A stretch of 64,000 nt of DNA from Ruegeria arenilitoris (GCF_013030265.1 NZ_WPZQ01000001.1:1-64000), one strand, 5' to 3'; shown: positions 23,985-33,200, counted from the first letter of the stretch. Program-made: numbers and translations. The notes: generated by a model from the sequence alone, not told the origin.

Positions 23985-25298
23985 CTATTTCTCCGGAATA
24001 AGGCCCCTTGGACTAAATCTGAGAACAACCAGCAATATCAGGCCCATGGTGAACAGGCGCATGTGGGCCGCGCTTTCGATCAGATGTGTCTTGAGTGCAC
24101 TTCCGTCCGGCATTCCGGCTGTGATCAGGTTCATCAACCACAGCCCGATTGGTTCGACCTGAACCCAGAGGAACCAGATCAGGAATGCCCCCAGAACAGC
24201 GCCGAAATTGTTGCCGGAGCCGCCGACAATAACCATGACCCAGACCAGGAACGTAAAGCGCAATGGCTGGTATGCGCTTGGTGTCAGCTGCCCATCCAAC
24301 GTGGTCATCATGGCACCCGCAATTCCACAAATGGCCGACCCCAGTACGAAAATCTGCAAGTGGCGACGGGTCACATCCTTGCCCATGGCTTCGGCGGCAA
24401 CCTCGTTGTCTCGGATTGCGCGCATCATACGGCCCCAAGGGCTTTTCAACGCCATTTGAGCCATCCAGAGCAGAATGAGCAGGACAGCCAGGAACAACAC
24501 CGAATATCCCAGTTTGACCGAGAGTGTGGAGGCTGTAACCGGATCCAGACCGAACCACGCTGCACGCTCAATGAAGCCCGGATCTTTTTGCAGCTCGATC
24601 TCATAGCCAACGACCGGGGATGGACGCGGGATGCCGTAGACATTCTTAACGCCCCGCGCCAACCAATCCTCGTTCTTCATGATGGCAATGATGATTTCGG
24701 CGATACCCAGTGTAGCGATTGCAAGATAGTCCGAACGTAGCCCCAGCGCCGTTTTGCCGATCAACCATGCGGCACCAGCAGCCAGCAATCCACCTGCAGG
24801 CCATGCCAGCAGAACCGGCAAGTTCAGTCCGCCAATGTTGCCTTCCACCGCGGGATTGATTGCTTCGACTGCAGCAGCATTCGGGTCAAAAATTGCACGG
24901 TAAACAAAGAAACCAACGATCAGAATACCTATGATCGACAGAGTCCGAACACGTCCGCTGGGCAGTTTTTGCGCCACAAGAACAGCAGCTACAACCGTTG
25001 CGGCACCTAGCAGCAGCGCAAGGATGATTCCATAGCCGCCGGCAGACCATGCACCGGGGGTCGGTGGGGTGGAAACAAGAACCACACCAAGTCCGCCAAG
25101 GGCTACAAAGCCCATGACGCCGACGTTGAACAGGCCCGCAAAACCCCACTGAAGGTTAACGCCTATGGCCATGATGGCCGAGATCAGCCCCATGTTCAGG
25201 ATCAGGATCGCGGTGTTCCAGCTTTGGGAAAAACCGGTCACAAGAATAAGCGCACCGACCACTACGAATAACAGAGTGTTTTTGGTCATCTCACTCAT
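23985..25298 (-). CDS. livM: Branched-chain amino acid ABC transporter permease LivM
   Basis: Second membrane subunit of a high-affinity branched-chain amino acid importer. 437 aa, longer than many LivM because of extra hydrophobic segments and an insert at about 115-150. About ten membrane spans. Family motifs seen: GLFNVGVMGFVALGGLG near 57, LRSDYLAIATLGIAEI near 187, and the EAA-like loop MRAIRDNEVAAEAMGKDV near 290. Its ATG overlaps the livH stop by four bases. It is separated by about 2.7 kb from the ATPase genes of the system. Confidence 0.94.
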   Translation of the reverse strand: MSEMTKNTLLFVVVGALILVTGFSQSWNTAILILNMGLISAIMAIGVNLQWGFAGLFNVGVMGFVALGGLGVVLVSTPPTPGAWSAGGYGIILALLLGAATVVAAVLVAQKLPSGRVRTLSIIGILIVGFFVYRAIFDPNAAAVEAINPAVEGNIGGLNLPVLLAWPAGGLLAAGAAWLIGKTALGLRSDYLAIATLGIAEIIIAIMKNEDWLARGVKNVYGIPRPSPVVGYEIELQKDPGFIERAAWFGLDPVTASTLSVKLGYSVLFLAVLLILLWMAQMALKSPWGRMMRAIRDNEVAAEAMGKDVTRRHLQIFVLGSAICGIAGAMMTTLDGQLTPSAYQPLRFTFLVWVMVIVGGSGNNFGAVLGAFLIWFLWVQVEPIGLWLMNLITAGMPDGSALKTHLIESAAHMRLFTMGLILLVVLRFSPRGLIPEK

Positions 25299-26305
25299 AC
25301 CGCTTTCCCCTTGAACAGCCCCGTGGGCTTAAACAGAAGCACGATCAGCAGGATGACGAAGCTGACGGCAAATTTATAGTCCGTGGACAAGAACTGAACC
25401 AAGCCTGACGGTGCCAAACTTTCGGGTGCAATGTAGGTGAGGACTTTCTTCCACGCATAGGTGATCGTGACTTCCGAGAAAGCGATGATGAAACCTCCGG
25501 CGATGGCACCCAACGGATTACCCAGACCGCCGACAATAGCCGAAGCAAAGATTGGAAGCAGAAGCTGGAAGTACACAAACGGCTTAAAGCTTTTGTCCAG
25601 CCCATACAGCACACCGGCGGTTGTCGCCAACGCTGCCACGATGATCCAGGTGATCATCACGACGCGTTCCGGGTTGATGCCCGAAAGCAGCGCCAGATCT
25701 TCGTTGTCGGAATAGGCACGCATGGATTTCCCGGTGCGTGTTTTGTTCAGGAACCAGAACAGCAAGGCGACCGAGACAACGGCGACGACGACGGTGATGC
25801 CCTGTGAGGTCTTGATCGCAAGTCCCTCGTTCAGGCCAGTCATCTTCTTGAAATCACGTGCGGAAATCAGAAAACGCGCACCATCCGAAAAGCGCTGATC
25901 GTCGGGTCCGATGATAAAGCGAACAAGGCCGTTCATGATGAACATGACACCCATCGAGACAATGACCAATATGACTGGTTTGGCTTTCTGTTCACGATAG
26001 AAACGATAAACCAGTCTGTCTGTGATCAGGACAAGAATAATGCATCCAAGTATCGCGAATGGCAGGGCCAGCAATGCAGTGGGCAACGGGCCAAAGCTGA
26101 CACCGGCGGCTTGCAGCCCCCAAGTGACAAGCACGGCAATCATGGCGCCGAACGCCATCGTGTCACCATGAGCAAAGTTGGAAAATCGCAGAATGCCGTA
26201 GATCAGAGTGACCCCCAGCGCCCCTAGGGCAAGCTGGGATCCGTAGGCGATTGCCGGCACCAGCACAAAGTTAGCAAGCGCGACAAGCGCGTTCAGTATG
26301 TCCAT
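25295..26305 (-). CDS. livH: Branched-chain amino acid ABC transporter permease LivH
   Basis: First membrane subunit of the Liv importer, 336 aa with about eight spans. Motifs: GVTLIYGILRFSNFAHGDTMAFGAM near 32-57 (typical LivH), MRAYSDNEDLALLSGINPERV near 195 and GGLGNPLGAIAGGFIIAFSE near 256-275. It opens the livHM pair; a terminator lies between it and the upstream small exported gene, so livHM probably has its own promoter in 26306-26460. Confidence 0.95.
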   Translation of the reverse strand: MDILNALVALANFVLVPAIAYGSQLALGALGVTLIYGILRFSNFAHGDTMAFGAMIAVLVTWGLQAAGVSFGPLPTALLALPFAILGCIILVLITDRLVYRFYREQKAKPVILVIVSMGVMFIMNGLVRFIIGPDDQRFSDGARFLISARDFKKMTGLNEGLAIKTSQGITVVVAVVSVALLFWFLNKTRTGKSMRAYSDNEDLALLSGINPERVVMITWIIVAALATTAGVLYGLDKSFKPFVYFQLLLPIFASAIVGGLGNPLGAIAGGFIIAFSEVTITYAWKKVLTYIAPESLAPSGLVQFLSTDYKFAVSFVILLIVLLFKPTGLFKGKAV

Positions 26306-26462
26306 GTGACCTTCTCATTTTCTCGGGTGCGGCTTTATGGCATGCAGGCCGCCCGATACACAACAATCAGGTAGCGAATAACGCTGTTAAATCGGCAATT
26401 TTCTCATGTTTTTTTCTGTCCCCCGCATCGTCAGGTTGAAAACTCGCATATCGATGCAGGGC

Positions 26463-26504
26463 CTGAAAATACAAAGGCCGAACAGAGTTCATATCCGTTC
26501 GGCC
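26463..26504 (-). terminator. Terminator of the 126-aa exported protein gene
   Basis: GGCCGAAC (26476-26483) and GTTCGGCC (26497-26504) form a perfect 8-bp stem; on the minus strand TTTGTATTTTC follows. It isolates the upstream gene from livH. Confidence 0.75.
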
Positions 26505-26533
26505 CAATCGTCGAAGTGATGAATATAAACAGA

Positions 26534-26914
26534 CTACTTGTTGGTTACTGCGCAGCTTCCGCGTTCGTCATGCATCTGGCCACCTGACGTATGCACTGAG
26601 ACCTTTCCGGTTTCGTCATTGACGGTATAGCCAACACTTCCGCCAGCAGAAATCGAGAGGAATTCGTGGGTTCCCAGACCGGGGAACACCAGTACTTCGA
26701 CAACCTTACCTTGCTTAGTCACGGTGCCCTTGGAATTCCCTTCGACCCGGTCCAGCGTGACTGGAATAACGGGATCGAGGGACGAGCACTTTCCCGCCTT
26801 GCAGATCTCGGTCAGCTGACATTCATAGACGAACCGACCTTTGGGAACATCCAGCGTCACGGACTGAGCGGCGACAGGAATAAATACGGCTGCAAGGGCG
26901 GCCAGGTGTTTCAT
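26534..26914 (-). CDS. Small exported protein of unknown function (126 aa)
   Basis: ATG 26914 follows a strong AGGAGAAG site. Signal peptide MKHLAALAAVFIPVAAQS, then a beta-rich mature domain of about 108 residues. Four cysteines (C32, C38, C43 and C121). Cys32 follows FVYE soon after the signal, and the chain ends with MHDERGSC plus AVTNK. This Cys-start and GSC-end layout resembles the two smaller proteins at 27079 and 27959, though the middle differs. The role is unknown. It has its own terminator. Confidence 0.82.
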   Translation of the reverse strand: MKHLAALAAVFIPVAAQSVTLDVPKGRFVYECQLTEICKAGKCSSLDPVIPVTLDRVEGNSKGTVTKQGKVVEVLVFPGLGTHEFLSISAGGSVGYTVNDETGKVSVHTSGGQMHDERGSCAVTNK

Positions 26915-27078
26915 TTTGCTTCTCCTGAAGTGGTCGCTTGTGGCATAGGCTGCTGCGACGTGGCACCAAAGAATCGTGAGTTTTTGACTCACGATTTTCG
27001 GCACCGGGGTAGGCGAGTAGGATCACAAAATCAAACGTTGAATCGCGTGCATCGAATTCAATTACTGGATGAGCTGTA

Positions 27079-27402
27079 TTATACCTCTTCACACGATCCG
27101 TGGTCGGTCCCGGCGTGAGGTCCTTTGACGGACAGGTCGTAGGTCATGTCAGAGAAATGCACGACAAAGGTCATCACATCACTTTCTTCGATATGCACGA
27201 AAGTCATGTTGCCAACACCTTTGAAGACCATTGCATCGCCCTCGATGTCCTTTGTCTCGATGCTGCCCTTGTCTCCTTCAGGAGCACGGTTCAGGCGGAC
27301 TTCGCTGCCGTCACGATCTGATACACAGACAAAGTGACGTTCCTCTGCAGCTGCACCGGTCGCAAGAACAGCGGCAACAGCAGCCATGATCCAGGTTTTC
27401 AT
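27079..27402 (-). CDS. Small exported protein, paralogue of the gene at 27959
   Basis: 107 aa: signal peptide (MKTWIMAAVAAVLATGAAA), then a mature domain of about 88 residues with only two cysteines, C26 in FVCVSD and C104 in HGSC. The last third, MTFVHIEESDVMTFVV followed by YDLSVKGPHAGTDHGSC, matches the protein encoded at 27959 (LTFLHIMDKDVVTFVV and YDMSIKGPHAAQDFGSC) closely. The distance between the cysteines is 78 residues in both, so there is no net length change across the domain. A disulfide clasp is likely. No known family. Confidence 0.85.
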   Translation of the reverse strand: MKTWIMAAVAAVLATGAAAEERHFVCVSDRDGSEVRLNRAPEGDKGSIETKDIEGDAMVFKGVGNMTFVHIEESDVMTFVVHFSDMTYDLSVKGPHAGTDHGSCEEV

Positions 27403-27958
27403 GTTGAGATTTCCTTAGTTTTATTGGTCTTGTTTCGCTTTGGCAGCATGTTCAAATTACATGTTTAGCCCGGATATATTTTGTATCCGGACGATGCGGA
27501 ACTAGTCAGGCATTGTGACGCCAATACAGCCTAACGGTGTCCAACTTCGGTTCCTGCGAAAATCTGCTTGTTCTTTTTTCCAGTTGGTCAAATCAACCAA
27601 ATCAATGGTTTAGAATGTATGTTTGACCTCGGAAACGTTGATCGCTGGTGTGGCGCCACATTGGAGACACAAAATCGGTCATAAACACGTTGGTTTGTTT
27701 GCTTTTAGGTGATTCAGCGCTGTCGCTAAAGCCAACCCGTCACCAAGCTGAGTCTGTCTGACCTGTGAACTCCCCAGGCGCTTGCGCGACAATTCTCACT
27801 TACTCTCAACTAGGCGTGAGGCAAGACCGATAAGTCTTTGCGAAGGCAGTATTCTATCTACCTATGTTCGTGGCGCAGGGCATGTCCCGCCCCAGACAGG
27901 AACAAAGGGTCCCGGTCGATCACTCATCCGAACCGGACCCCAGAAGGAAAGTAGAACT
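27403..27958. other. Divergent intergenic region between the two paralogues
   Basis: 556 bases holding the promoters of the two divergent paralogous genes. A perfect hairpin CCGGATA-TATTTTG-TATCCGG lies at 27470-27490. An in-frame extension upstream of 27959 (to 27782) has no ribosome site and is not believed. Confidence 0.5.
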
Positions 27959-28312
27959 ATGAAAAATACCATCTTGTTGCTCGCCGGTCTTGCCATGCCC
28001 ACGATAGCTTTCGCCGCAACAAACGATCCGCTGAACGGAGCGGACTTCGTTGTGAACTGTGTGTCAGACAGCAATGGTGGTGCGGTGACGCTGGCACGGT
28101 CTGGGGCGACCGACAAAGGATTCATCGTAACTGATGACATCAAGGGCGAGGCGACAATTATTGCAGGTCTGAATTCACTGACCTTCCTGCATATCATGGA
28201 CAAGGATGTCGTGACCTTTGTCGTGGATTTTGACAACCTCAACTACGACATGTCGATCAAAGGTCCGCACGCTGCGCAGGACTTTGGCTCTTGTGGTGAT
28301 CCGATTGGGTGA
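27959..28312 (+). CDS. Small exported protein, paralogue of the gene at 27079
   Basis: 117 aa from ATG 27959 (AAGGA site about 9 bases before). Signal peptide MKNTILLLAGLAMPTIAFA, mature domain with two cysteines, C34 in VVNCVSD and C112 in FGSC, spaced by 78 residues as in its paralogue. Shared core: VCVSD/NCVSD, TFLHI..DVVTFVVDF and YDMSIKGPH. The only gene of the liv insert on the plus strand; a terminator follows. Probably arose by an inverted duplication. Function unknown. Confidence 0.85.
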   Translation: MKNTILLLAGLAMPTIAFAATNDPLNGADFVVNCVSDSNGGAVTLARSGATDKGFIVTDDIKGEATIIAGLNSLTFLHIMDKDVVTFVVDFDNLNYDMSIKGPHAAQDFGSCGDPIG

Positions 28313-28335
28313 TTGAGGTTTGAGTTCGTTTTGTG

Positions 28336-28366
28336 ACAGGGCTTAGCGGTACAAGCCCTGTTCTAA
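28336..28366 (+). terminator. Terminator after the 117-aa exported protein gene
   Basis: ACAGGGCTT (28336-28344) and AAGCCCTGT (28353-28361) form a perfect 9-bp stem followed by TCTAATAT. The T-run is weak. Confidence 0.65.
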
Positions 28367-28552
28367 TATACTTAGGCTGTCCGTAAGAGTAACTGAATTG
28401 TCAGTAGCGTCCTTTTGTTCAGACAAGCCAAAGTAGGCTCGGGTAAAAGAAGAGTAATTGCTCAAAGGCGTACGGTGGAGATTGGCCTTCTTACCCTATT
28501 GCGGGAACAAGGACGAAATTCGAGAGCGCCAAAAGGGCATTTAGGAAGTCCA

Positions 28553-29014
28553 TTAATAGTCTTCTCCGCAATGGCCGTGAAGCACAGAGATATCGACCAG
28601 CGAACCTCTAGTTTGGGTTGTGATCGTTACGTCGGTTGGTTGCCCCTTGTGTAGCTGGACCTGTATGAAGGCTATTTCTTCATCATTAGTTCGGCTTGCA
28701 ACTAGGTCGCCATCTATCGAAAGCTCTGAGTCTATCTCAAACCCGGATATTGGAATTTTGGAGTCTTTGTCTGGTCCGACGGCAAAAGTGTTCAGCTGGT
28801 TACCGATAGAAGAAAGCTCCATAGTAAAGCTGCCTTCAAGACACTCGACGGCATCACAGTCGTTTGAGATGCAGTGTGCACGAACTTCACACATTTTCAT
28901 ACGGCAATAGCTCTGAGGAGTGATTTCGGCATAGGCCATGTCAGCCAAGCCAAACCCTGCGGCAGTCAAAATTGCACTGTGTTTTAGTCTCTGAAGAGTA
29001 AACACCTTACTCAC
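28553..29014 (-). CDS. Exported cysteine-rich protein coupled to livF
   Basis: 153 aa. A likely signal peptide (about residues 1-29, LKHSAILTAAGFGLADMAYA) leads into a short segment with five cysteines (SYCRMKMCEVRAHCISNDCDAVEC), then a beta-rich part ending VLHGHCGEDY. Its ATG overlaps the livF stop (ATGA), so it is translated in coupling with the transporter ATPase. Base composition is more AT-rich than livF. No known family. Its end motif HGHC echoes the GSC ends of the three nearby exported proteins, but the rest does not align by eye. Confidence 0.75.
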   Translation of the reverse strand: MSKVFTLQRLKHSAILTAAGFGLADMAYAEITPQSYCRMKMCEVRAHCISNDCDAVECLEGSFTMELSSIGNQLNTFAVGPDKDSKIPISGFEIDSELSIDGDLVASRTNDEEIAFIQVQLHKGQPTDVTITTQTRGSLVDISVLHGHCGEDY

Positions 29015-29841
29015 CCCCCCAAGAAACTCTTTCGAACCTCCGGATCAGCCAGCAGTTCTTTGCCCGTGCCAGTATAGGCATTCCGCCCCTGAACCAGCAC
29101 ATATCCCTTATCCGCGATTTCCAGCGCTTGGCGAGCATTTTGTTCAACCATCAGGATTGGCAGGCCAGTGCGGGACACCTCAATGATCCGGTCAAACAGT
29201 TCATCCATCACGATGGGCGAGACACCGGCGGTCGGTTCGTCCAACATCAGCACTTTGGGCTGGGTCATCAGCGCACGGCCGACGGCGACCTGCTGGCGCT
29301 GGCCGCCCGACAGTTCTCCGGCGGCCTGATTGCGCTTGTCTCGCAGGATGGGGAAGAGGTCATAGACCTGCTCCATCGTCTGGCTGATATCATCGCGACG
29401 GATGAAAGCGCCCATCTCGAGGTTTTCCTCGACCGTCATAGACGTAAAGATGTTTTGCGTTTGCGGAACGAACCCCATGCCTTTGATCACGCGGTCCTGA
29501 GGGCTGAGATTGGTGATGTCCTCGCCATCCAGACGTACCGAACCTGCGCGAACGTCCAGCATCCCAAAGACAGCCTTCATTGCGGTCGATTTGCCAGCGC
29601 CGTTCGGGCCCACGATCACCGCAATCTCACCTTTGTCCACGGCGATGGTGCAATCATGCAGAATGTCGGGGCCTTTGCCATAGCCACCCGTCATCGTGTC
29701 ACCAATCAGGAAGGGGCCGCCGCCAACATAGTGTGTTTCACCGCTTACGCGATGTGCGGGTGTCATTGTGCCGACGCCCTGGGTGTTGGTGATCGAGGCG
29801 TCCTTGTTCCCGTGATCGTCCTGATAGGGATTATCGCTCAT
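29011..29841 (-). CDS. livF: Branched-chain amino acid ABC transporter ATPase LivF
   Basis: 276-aa ATP-binding subunit. Walker A GPNGAGKST (about 78-86), signature LSGGQRQQVAVGRAL, Walker B VLMLDEPTAG, and the H-loop replaced by MVEQN as usual for LivF. It carries an N-terminal extension of about 45 residues (MSDNPYQDDHGNKDAS and onward) not typical for E. coli LivF. Its ATG overlaps the livG stop by four bases, and its stop overlaps the start of the exported cysteine-rich gene. Confidence 0.95.
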   Translation of the reverse strand: MSDNPYQDDHGNKDASITNTQGVGTMTPAHRVSGETHYVGGGPFLIGDTMTGGYGKGPDILHDCTIAVDKGEIAVIVGPNGAGKSTAMKAVFGMLDVRAGSVRLDGEDITNLSPQDRVIKGMGFVPQTQNIFTSMTVEENLEMGAFIRRDDISQTMEQVYDLFPILRDKRNQAAGELSGGQRQQVAVGRALMTQPKVLMLDEPTAGVSPIVMDELFDRIIEVSRTGLPILMVEQNARQALEIADKGYVLVQGRNAYTGTGKELLADPEVRKSFLGG

Positions 29842-30701
29842 GCCTCGGCCTCCAGCTTATCTTTGTTCTTAAGGCCGGTGCCCAGATAGGCTTCGATCAC
29901 GTGCTCATTCGCCTTGATTTCGTCCAGAGTGCCTTCGGCCAGCACTTTGCCTTCAGCCATACAGATGACCGGGTCACAGATCTTGCCGATGAAATCCATG
30001 TCGTGTTCGATGACGACGAAGGTATAGCCACGTTCCTTGTTCAGACGCAGGATCGTGTCGGCGATTGTCATCAGCAGGGTGCGGTTCACGCCCGCGCCAA
30101 CTTCGTCCAGAAATACGATCTTGGCGTCAACCATCATGGTGCGGCCCAACTCAAGCAGTTTTTTCTGACCGCCCGAGACCTGACCCGCTTTGTGGTCGGC
30201 CAGATGTTCGATTGTCAGGAATTCCAGCACCTCGTCTGCTTTGGCCTTCAGCGCACGCTCTTCATCAGCGATGCGTTTGCGGCCGAACCAAGTGTTCCAG
30301 AGCGATTCACCCGATTGGGCGCCAGGGACCATCATCAGGTTCTCGCGGCAGCTCATCGATGAAAACTCGTGCGCGATCTGGAACGTACGCAGCAGACCTT
30401 TATGAAACAGATCATGCGGGGGCAGGCCGGTGATATCTTCGCCATCCATGAACACCTTGCCGCTGGTGGGTGGAAGCACCCCGGCGATGACATTGAACAG
30501 AGTGGTTTTTCCGGCCCCGTTGGGCCCGATGAGCCCGGTGATCGAACCCTTTTCGATTTCCAGCGATGCACCATCCACCGCGTGAAAACCGCCGAAATGC
30601 TTATGCACGTCCTCGACGACGATCATGTGTTCCCCTGGCCACTTGTGCGGCGCTTTGCTGAATTGCCCCATCCCCCCGAAAGAGGTGCGGTCTTTTGTCA
30701 T
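29838..30701 (-). CDS. livG: Branched-chain amino acid ABC transporter ATPase LivG
   Basis: 287-aa ATP-binding subunit. Walker A GPNGAGKTT (about 56-64), signature VSGGQKKLLELGRTM, Walker B IVFLDEVGAGV, and VIEHDMDF (H-loop). The LivG-specific C-terminal tail VIEAYLGTGLKNKD is present. The N-terminus has an extension of about 20 residues before MIVVEDVHKHFGG; the internal ATG there is a possible alternative start. Second gene after the binding protein gene. Confidence 0.95.
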   Translation of the reverse strand: MTKDRTSFGGMGQFSKAPHKWPGEHMIVVEDVHKHFGGFHAVDGASLEIEKGSITGLIGPNGAGKTTLFNVIAGVLPPTSGKVFMDGEDITGLPPHDLFHKGLLRTFQIAHEFSSMSCRENLMMVPGAQSGESLWNTWFGRKRIADEERALKAKADEVLEFLTIEHLADHKAGQVSGGQKKLLELGRTMMVDAKIVFLDEVGAGVNRTLLMTIADTILRLNKERGYTFVVIEHDMDFIGKICDPVICMAEGKVLAEGTLDEIKANEHVIEAYLGTGLKNKDKLEAEA

Positions 30702-30703
30702 TG

Positions 30704-30731
30704 AAACAGCCCGGACACAAGGCCCGGGCTG
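30704..30731 (-). terminator. Intercistronic hairpin between livJ and livG
   Basis: CAGCCCGG (30707-30714) and CCGGGCTG (30724-30731) make an 8-bp stem followed by only TTTC on the minus strand, directly before the livG start. Probably a leaky attenuator that keeps the binding protein mRNA more abundant than the ATPase message. Confidence 0.6.
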
Positions 30732-30758
30732 CTTGGTATTATGAAGAAAACGGTCGGA

Positions 30759-31940
30759 TCAACGGAAGTTGACGGTCTTGTTCTCGCCGTCAGTGACTTC
30801 GATCTCACGATAAGAACCCGCGCTTTCACCGGGGCCGATCAGCTCAACGCCCGATGCGCCGACATAGTCGATGTCCTGACCTGCGGCCAGAAGCTCCAGA
30901 CCTTTCGCCAATTCACCCGGATAGATCTTTTCACCCGGAGCGTTGGCGACGTCCATGATCTTGGCACCGTACTCAGCTGGGCTGGTCGAACCTGCGGCCT
31001 GCATGGCCAGCATGAACAGAGCGGCTGCGTCGTAAGACTCAGGCGAGTAAGGTGAAGAACCGTCGAAACCTGCGGCTTCGGCCATTGCGAAGTACTTTTC
31101 AGCACCTTCGCCACCCGAACCTGCGATCTGACCAAACGAACCATCGAGGTCCGGACCAACGTTTGCAGGCAGCGAGTCACCGATCATGCCACCCGGCAGA
31201 CCGAATGTGTCAAACGCGCCGCTGTCCAGCGACGACTGGATGATGCCCAGACCACCCTGATCCAGATAACCCGCGACGACCAGAATATCGCCACCGGCCG
31301 ATGCCAAGGCACCAACTTCGGCCGAATAGTCAGCTTTGCCATCTTCGTGCGCGGCTGTGATGGTTACTTCACCACCGGCTGCCTCGAACGAGCTTTTGAT
31401 CGCGTCGGCCAGACCCTTGCCGTAGTCGTTGTTGGTGTAGGTCAGGGCGATCGAGTTGATGCCGCGATCTTTCAGAATGTCAGCCATAACCTGACCTTCA
31501 CGCGCATCCGACGGTGCGGTGCGGAAGAACAGGCCGTTGTCTTCCATTGTCGACAGACCAGGTGACGTTGCCGATGGCGAGATCATGACCATGCCGTTCG
31601 GAATCGCAACGTTCTGCAGGATCGCACCAGTTACGCCCGAGCAGTCACCACCGATGATGCCAGCAACGCCGTCAGCGATCATGCGTTCACCGTTCGACGT
31701 TGCCAGACCGTTGTCGATGCAGCCGGTGTCAGCACGCGAAGCGGTTACGGTCGTGCCATCCAGCAGTTTGCCGGATTCGGTAACTTCAGCCATCGCCAGC
31801 TCGGCGCCTGAACCCATTGCCGGGGCCAGCGATTCAATCGGACCGGTAAAGCCAAACAGCACGCCCAGTTTGACGTCTTCAGCCATCGCGGTGCCGGCCA
31901 GAAGAGCGGTTGCTGCAGTTGCAGTAAGCAGCTTTTTCAT
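30759..31940 (-). CDS. livJ: Branched-chain amino acid ABC transporter substrate-binding protein
   Basis: Periplasmic type I binding protein, 393 aa from ATG 31940 (GGGAG site 8 bases before; the in-frame ATG 31991 is unlikely). Signal peptide MKKLLTATAATALLAGTAMA. Mature start EDVKLGVLFGFTGPIESLAPAM, then IGGDCSGVTGAIL, SPSATSPGLS and TNNDYGKGLADA are typical of the Leu/Ile/Val-binding family. The first gene of livJ-livG-livF. Ligand is assigned by family; other amino acids or amides are possible. Confidence 0.93.
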   Translation of the reverse strand: MKKLLTATAATALLAGTAMAEDVKLGVLFGFTGPIESLAPAMGSGAELAMAEVTESGKLLDGTTVTASRADTGCIDNGLATSNGERMIADGVAGIIGGDCSGVTGAILQNVAIPNGMVMISPSATSPGLSTMEDNGLFFRTAPSDAREGQVMADILKDRGINSIALTYTNNDYGKGLADAIKSSFEAAGGEVTITAAHEDGKADYSAEVGALASAGGDILVVAGYLDQGGLGIIQSSLDSGAFDTFGLPGGMIGDSLPANVGPDLDGSFGQIAGSGGEGAEKYFAMAEAAGFDGSSPYSPESYDAAALFMLAMQAAGSTSPAEYGAKIMDVANAPGEKIYPGELAKGLELLAAGQDIDYVGASGVELIGPGESAGSYREIEVTDGENKTVNFR

Positions 31941-32105
31941 ATGGTTACTCCCTAATTGGAACGTATTCGTTCTGCGCACGACCCTAGGCAAGCTGTCCGG
32001 AAAAGAAAAGTCCTAACGAAAAAGTGCTTTTGTGGGCCATAACTCTATTTGTTTTGATGGGTTTGCCCGATGATGGCGGCGAACATCCGGTATTGGAGAG
32101 CAACG

Positions 32106-33200
32106 ATGATCAGAGTTTGCGCGATTCTAGTTCTGCTGGTGATATCCGGAGGTATCAGGGCTGATGTGCTTCAAACTTCAGCCGGTTCTGTTCGAGTAAC
32201 AGAAATGCTGGGTGGCTTGGATACGCCATGGGCCATAGGCATTCTGCCGGACGAGAGCTTTCTGGTGACCGAACGTGATGGTGAATTACTATTTGTGAAG
32301 GATGGTAAGTCTCAGCGAGTGTCAGGTGTGCCGAAAGTTGCGGCATCTGGGCAGGGCGGATTGCTGGATGTCACGATCGCTCGGGATTTTTCGAATAGTC
32401 GGGAGATCTTCCTGACCTATTCCAAGCGTCAGAGTAGTGGTGCCGGGACTGCCGTTGCTGTGGCGCGATTGTCTGAAAATGGAAAGAGGCTTACCAACCT
32501 GCGCGTGATCTTCGAAGCAGTGCCAGGCGGGTCTGGTGGTCGTCATTTCGGTTCGCGCGTCGTGGAAGCAAATGACGGGTCGCTGTTCGTCACGCTGGGT
32601 GAACGCGGAGACCGACCAGCTGCGCAGGACAAATCAAATCATATGGGCACCGTCATCAGGATCAATCGGGACGGAACAATCCCGTCTGATAATCCTTTTG
32701 TTGGCGATCCTAACACGCGACCAGAAATTTGGTCATATGGGCACCGAAACCCACAGGGCGCGGGGCTTGATGCGCGGGGCATGTTGTGGGTCTCAGAACA
32801 TGGCGCGCAGGGTGGGGATGAGGTCAATCTTGTGCAGCCCGGTCTCAACTATGGCTGGCCGGTCATTTCATATGGCAAACACTATTCTGGCCAAAAGATT
32901 GGTGAGGGCACATCCAAACCGGGGATGGAGCAACCCGAATTCTATTGGGATCCCTCCATCGCTCCATCAGGCTTGTTGGTGTATTCGGGCAAATTCTGGC
33001 CTCAGTGGAAAGGCGATCTTTTCGTGGGATCTCTGAAATTCGACTACATTTCCCGTCTTGCTGGCAGTCCTCTACGCGAAGTCGAGCAGATCAAAGGCGC
33101 TGAGACGGAACGCGTGCGCGATATCGTCGAAGCGCCTGATGGATCGATCTGGTTTATTTCTGTGGGGCAGGGTGCCGTTTACCGACTGACACCCGGATAG
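32106..33200 (+). CDS. Periplasmic PQQ-dependent sugar dehydrogenase-like protein (YliI/Asd type)
   Basis: 364 aa from ATG 32106, with GGAGAG before it; the frame could start at 32070 but has no site there. Signal peptide MIRVCAILVLLVISGGIRA. A six-bladed propeller of the soluble glucose/sorbosone dehydrogenase family follows, with marks LDTPWAIGILPDESFLVTER, GGRHFGSRVV, WSYGHRNPQGAGLD and VSEHGAQGGDEVNLV. Family members oxidise aldose sugars with PQQ. Whether this one binds PQQ cannot be read from sequence alone. Ends 12 bases from the convergent regulator gene. Confidence 0.9.
   Translation: MIRVCAILVLLVISGGIRADVLQTSAGSVRVTEMLGGLDTPWAIGILPDESFLVTERDGELLFVKDGKSQRVSGVPKVAASGQGGLLDVTIARDFSNSREIFLTYSKRQSSGAGTAVAVARLSENGKRLTNLRVIFEAVPGGSGGRHFGSRVVEANDGSLFVTLGERGDRPAAQDKSNHMGTVIRINRDGTIPSDNPFVGDPNTRPEIWSYGHRNPQGAGLDARGMLWVSEHGAQGGDEVNLVQPGLNYGWPVISYGKHYSGQKIGEGTSKPGMEQPEFYWDPSIAPSGLLVYSGKFWPQWKGDLFVGSLKFDYISRLAGSPLREVEQIKGAETERVRDIVEAPDGSIWFISVGQGAVYRLTPG

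Noticed and set aside
27782-27958. N-terminal extension of the 117-aa exported protein
   Set aside because: The extension lacks a ribosome site and would bury a clean signal peptide that starts at 27959.
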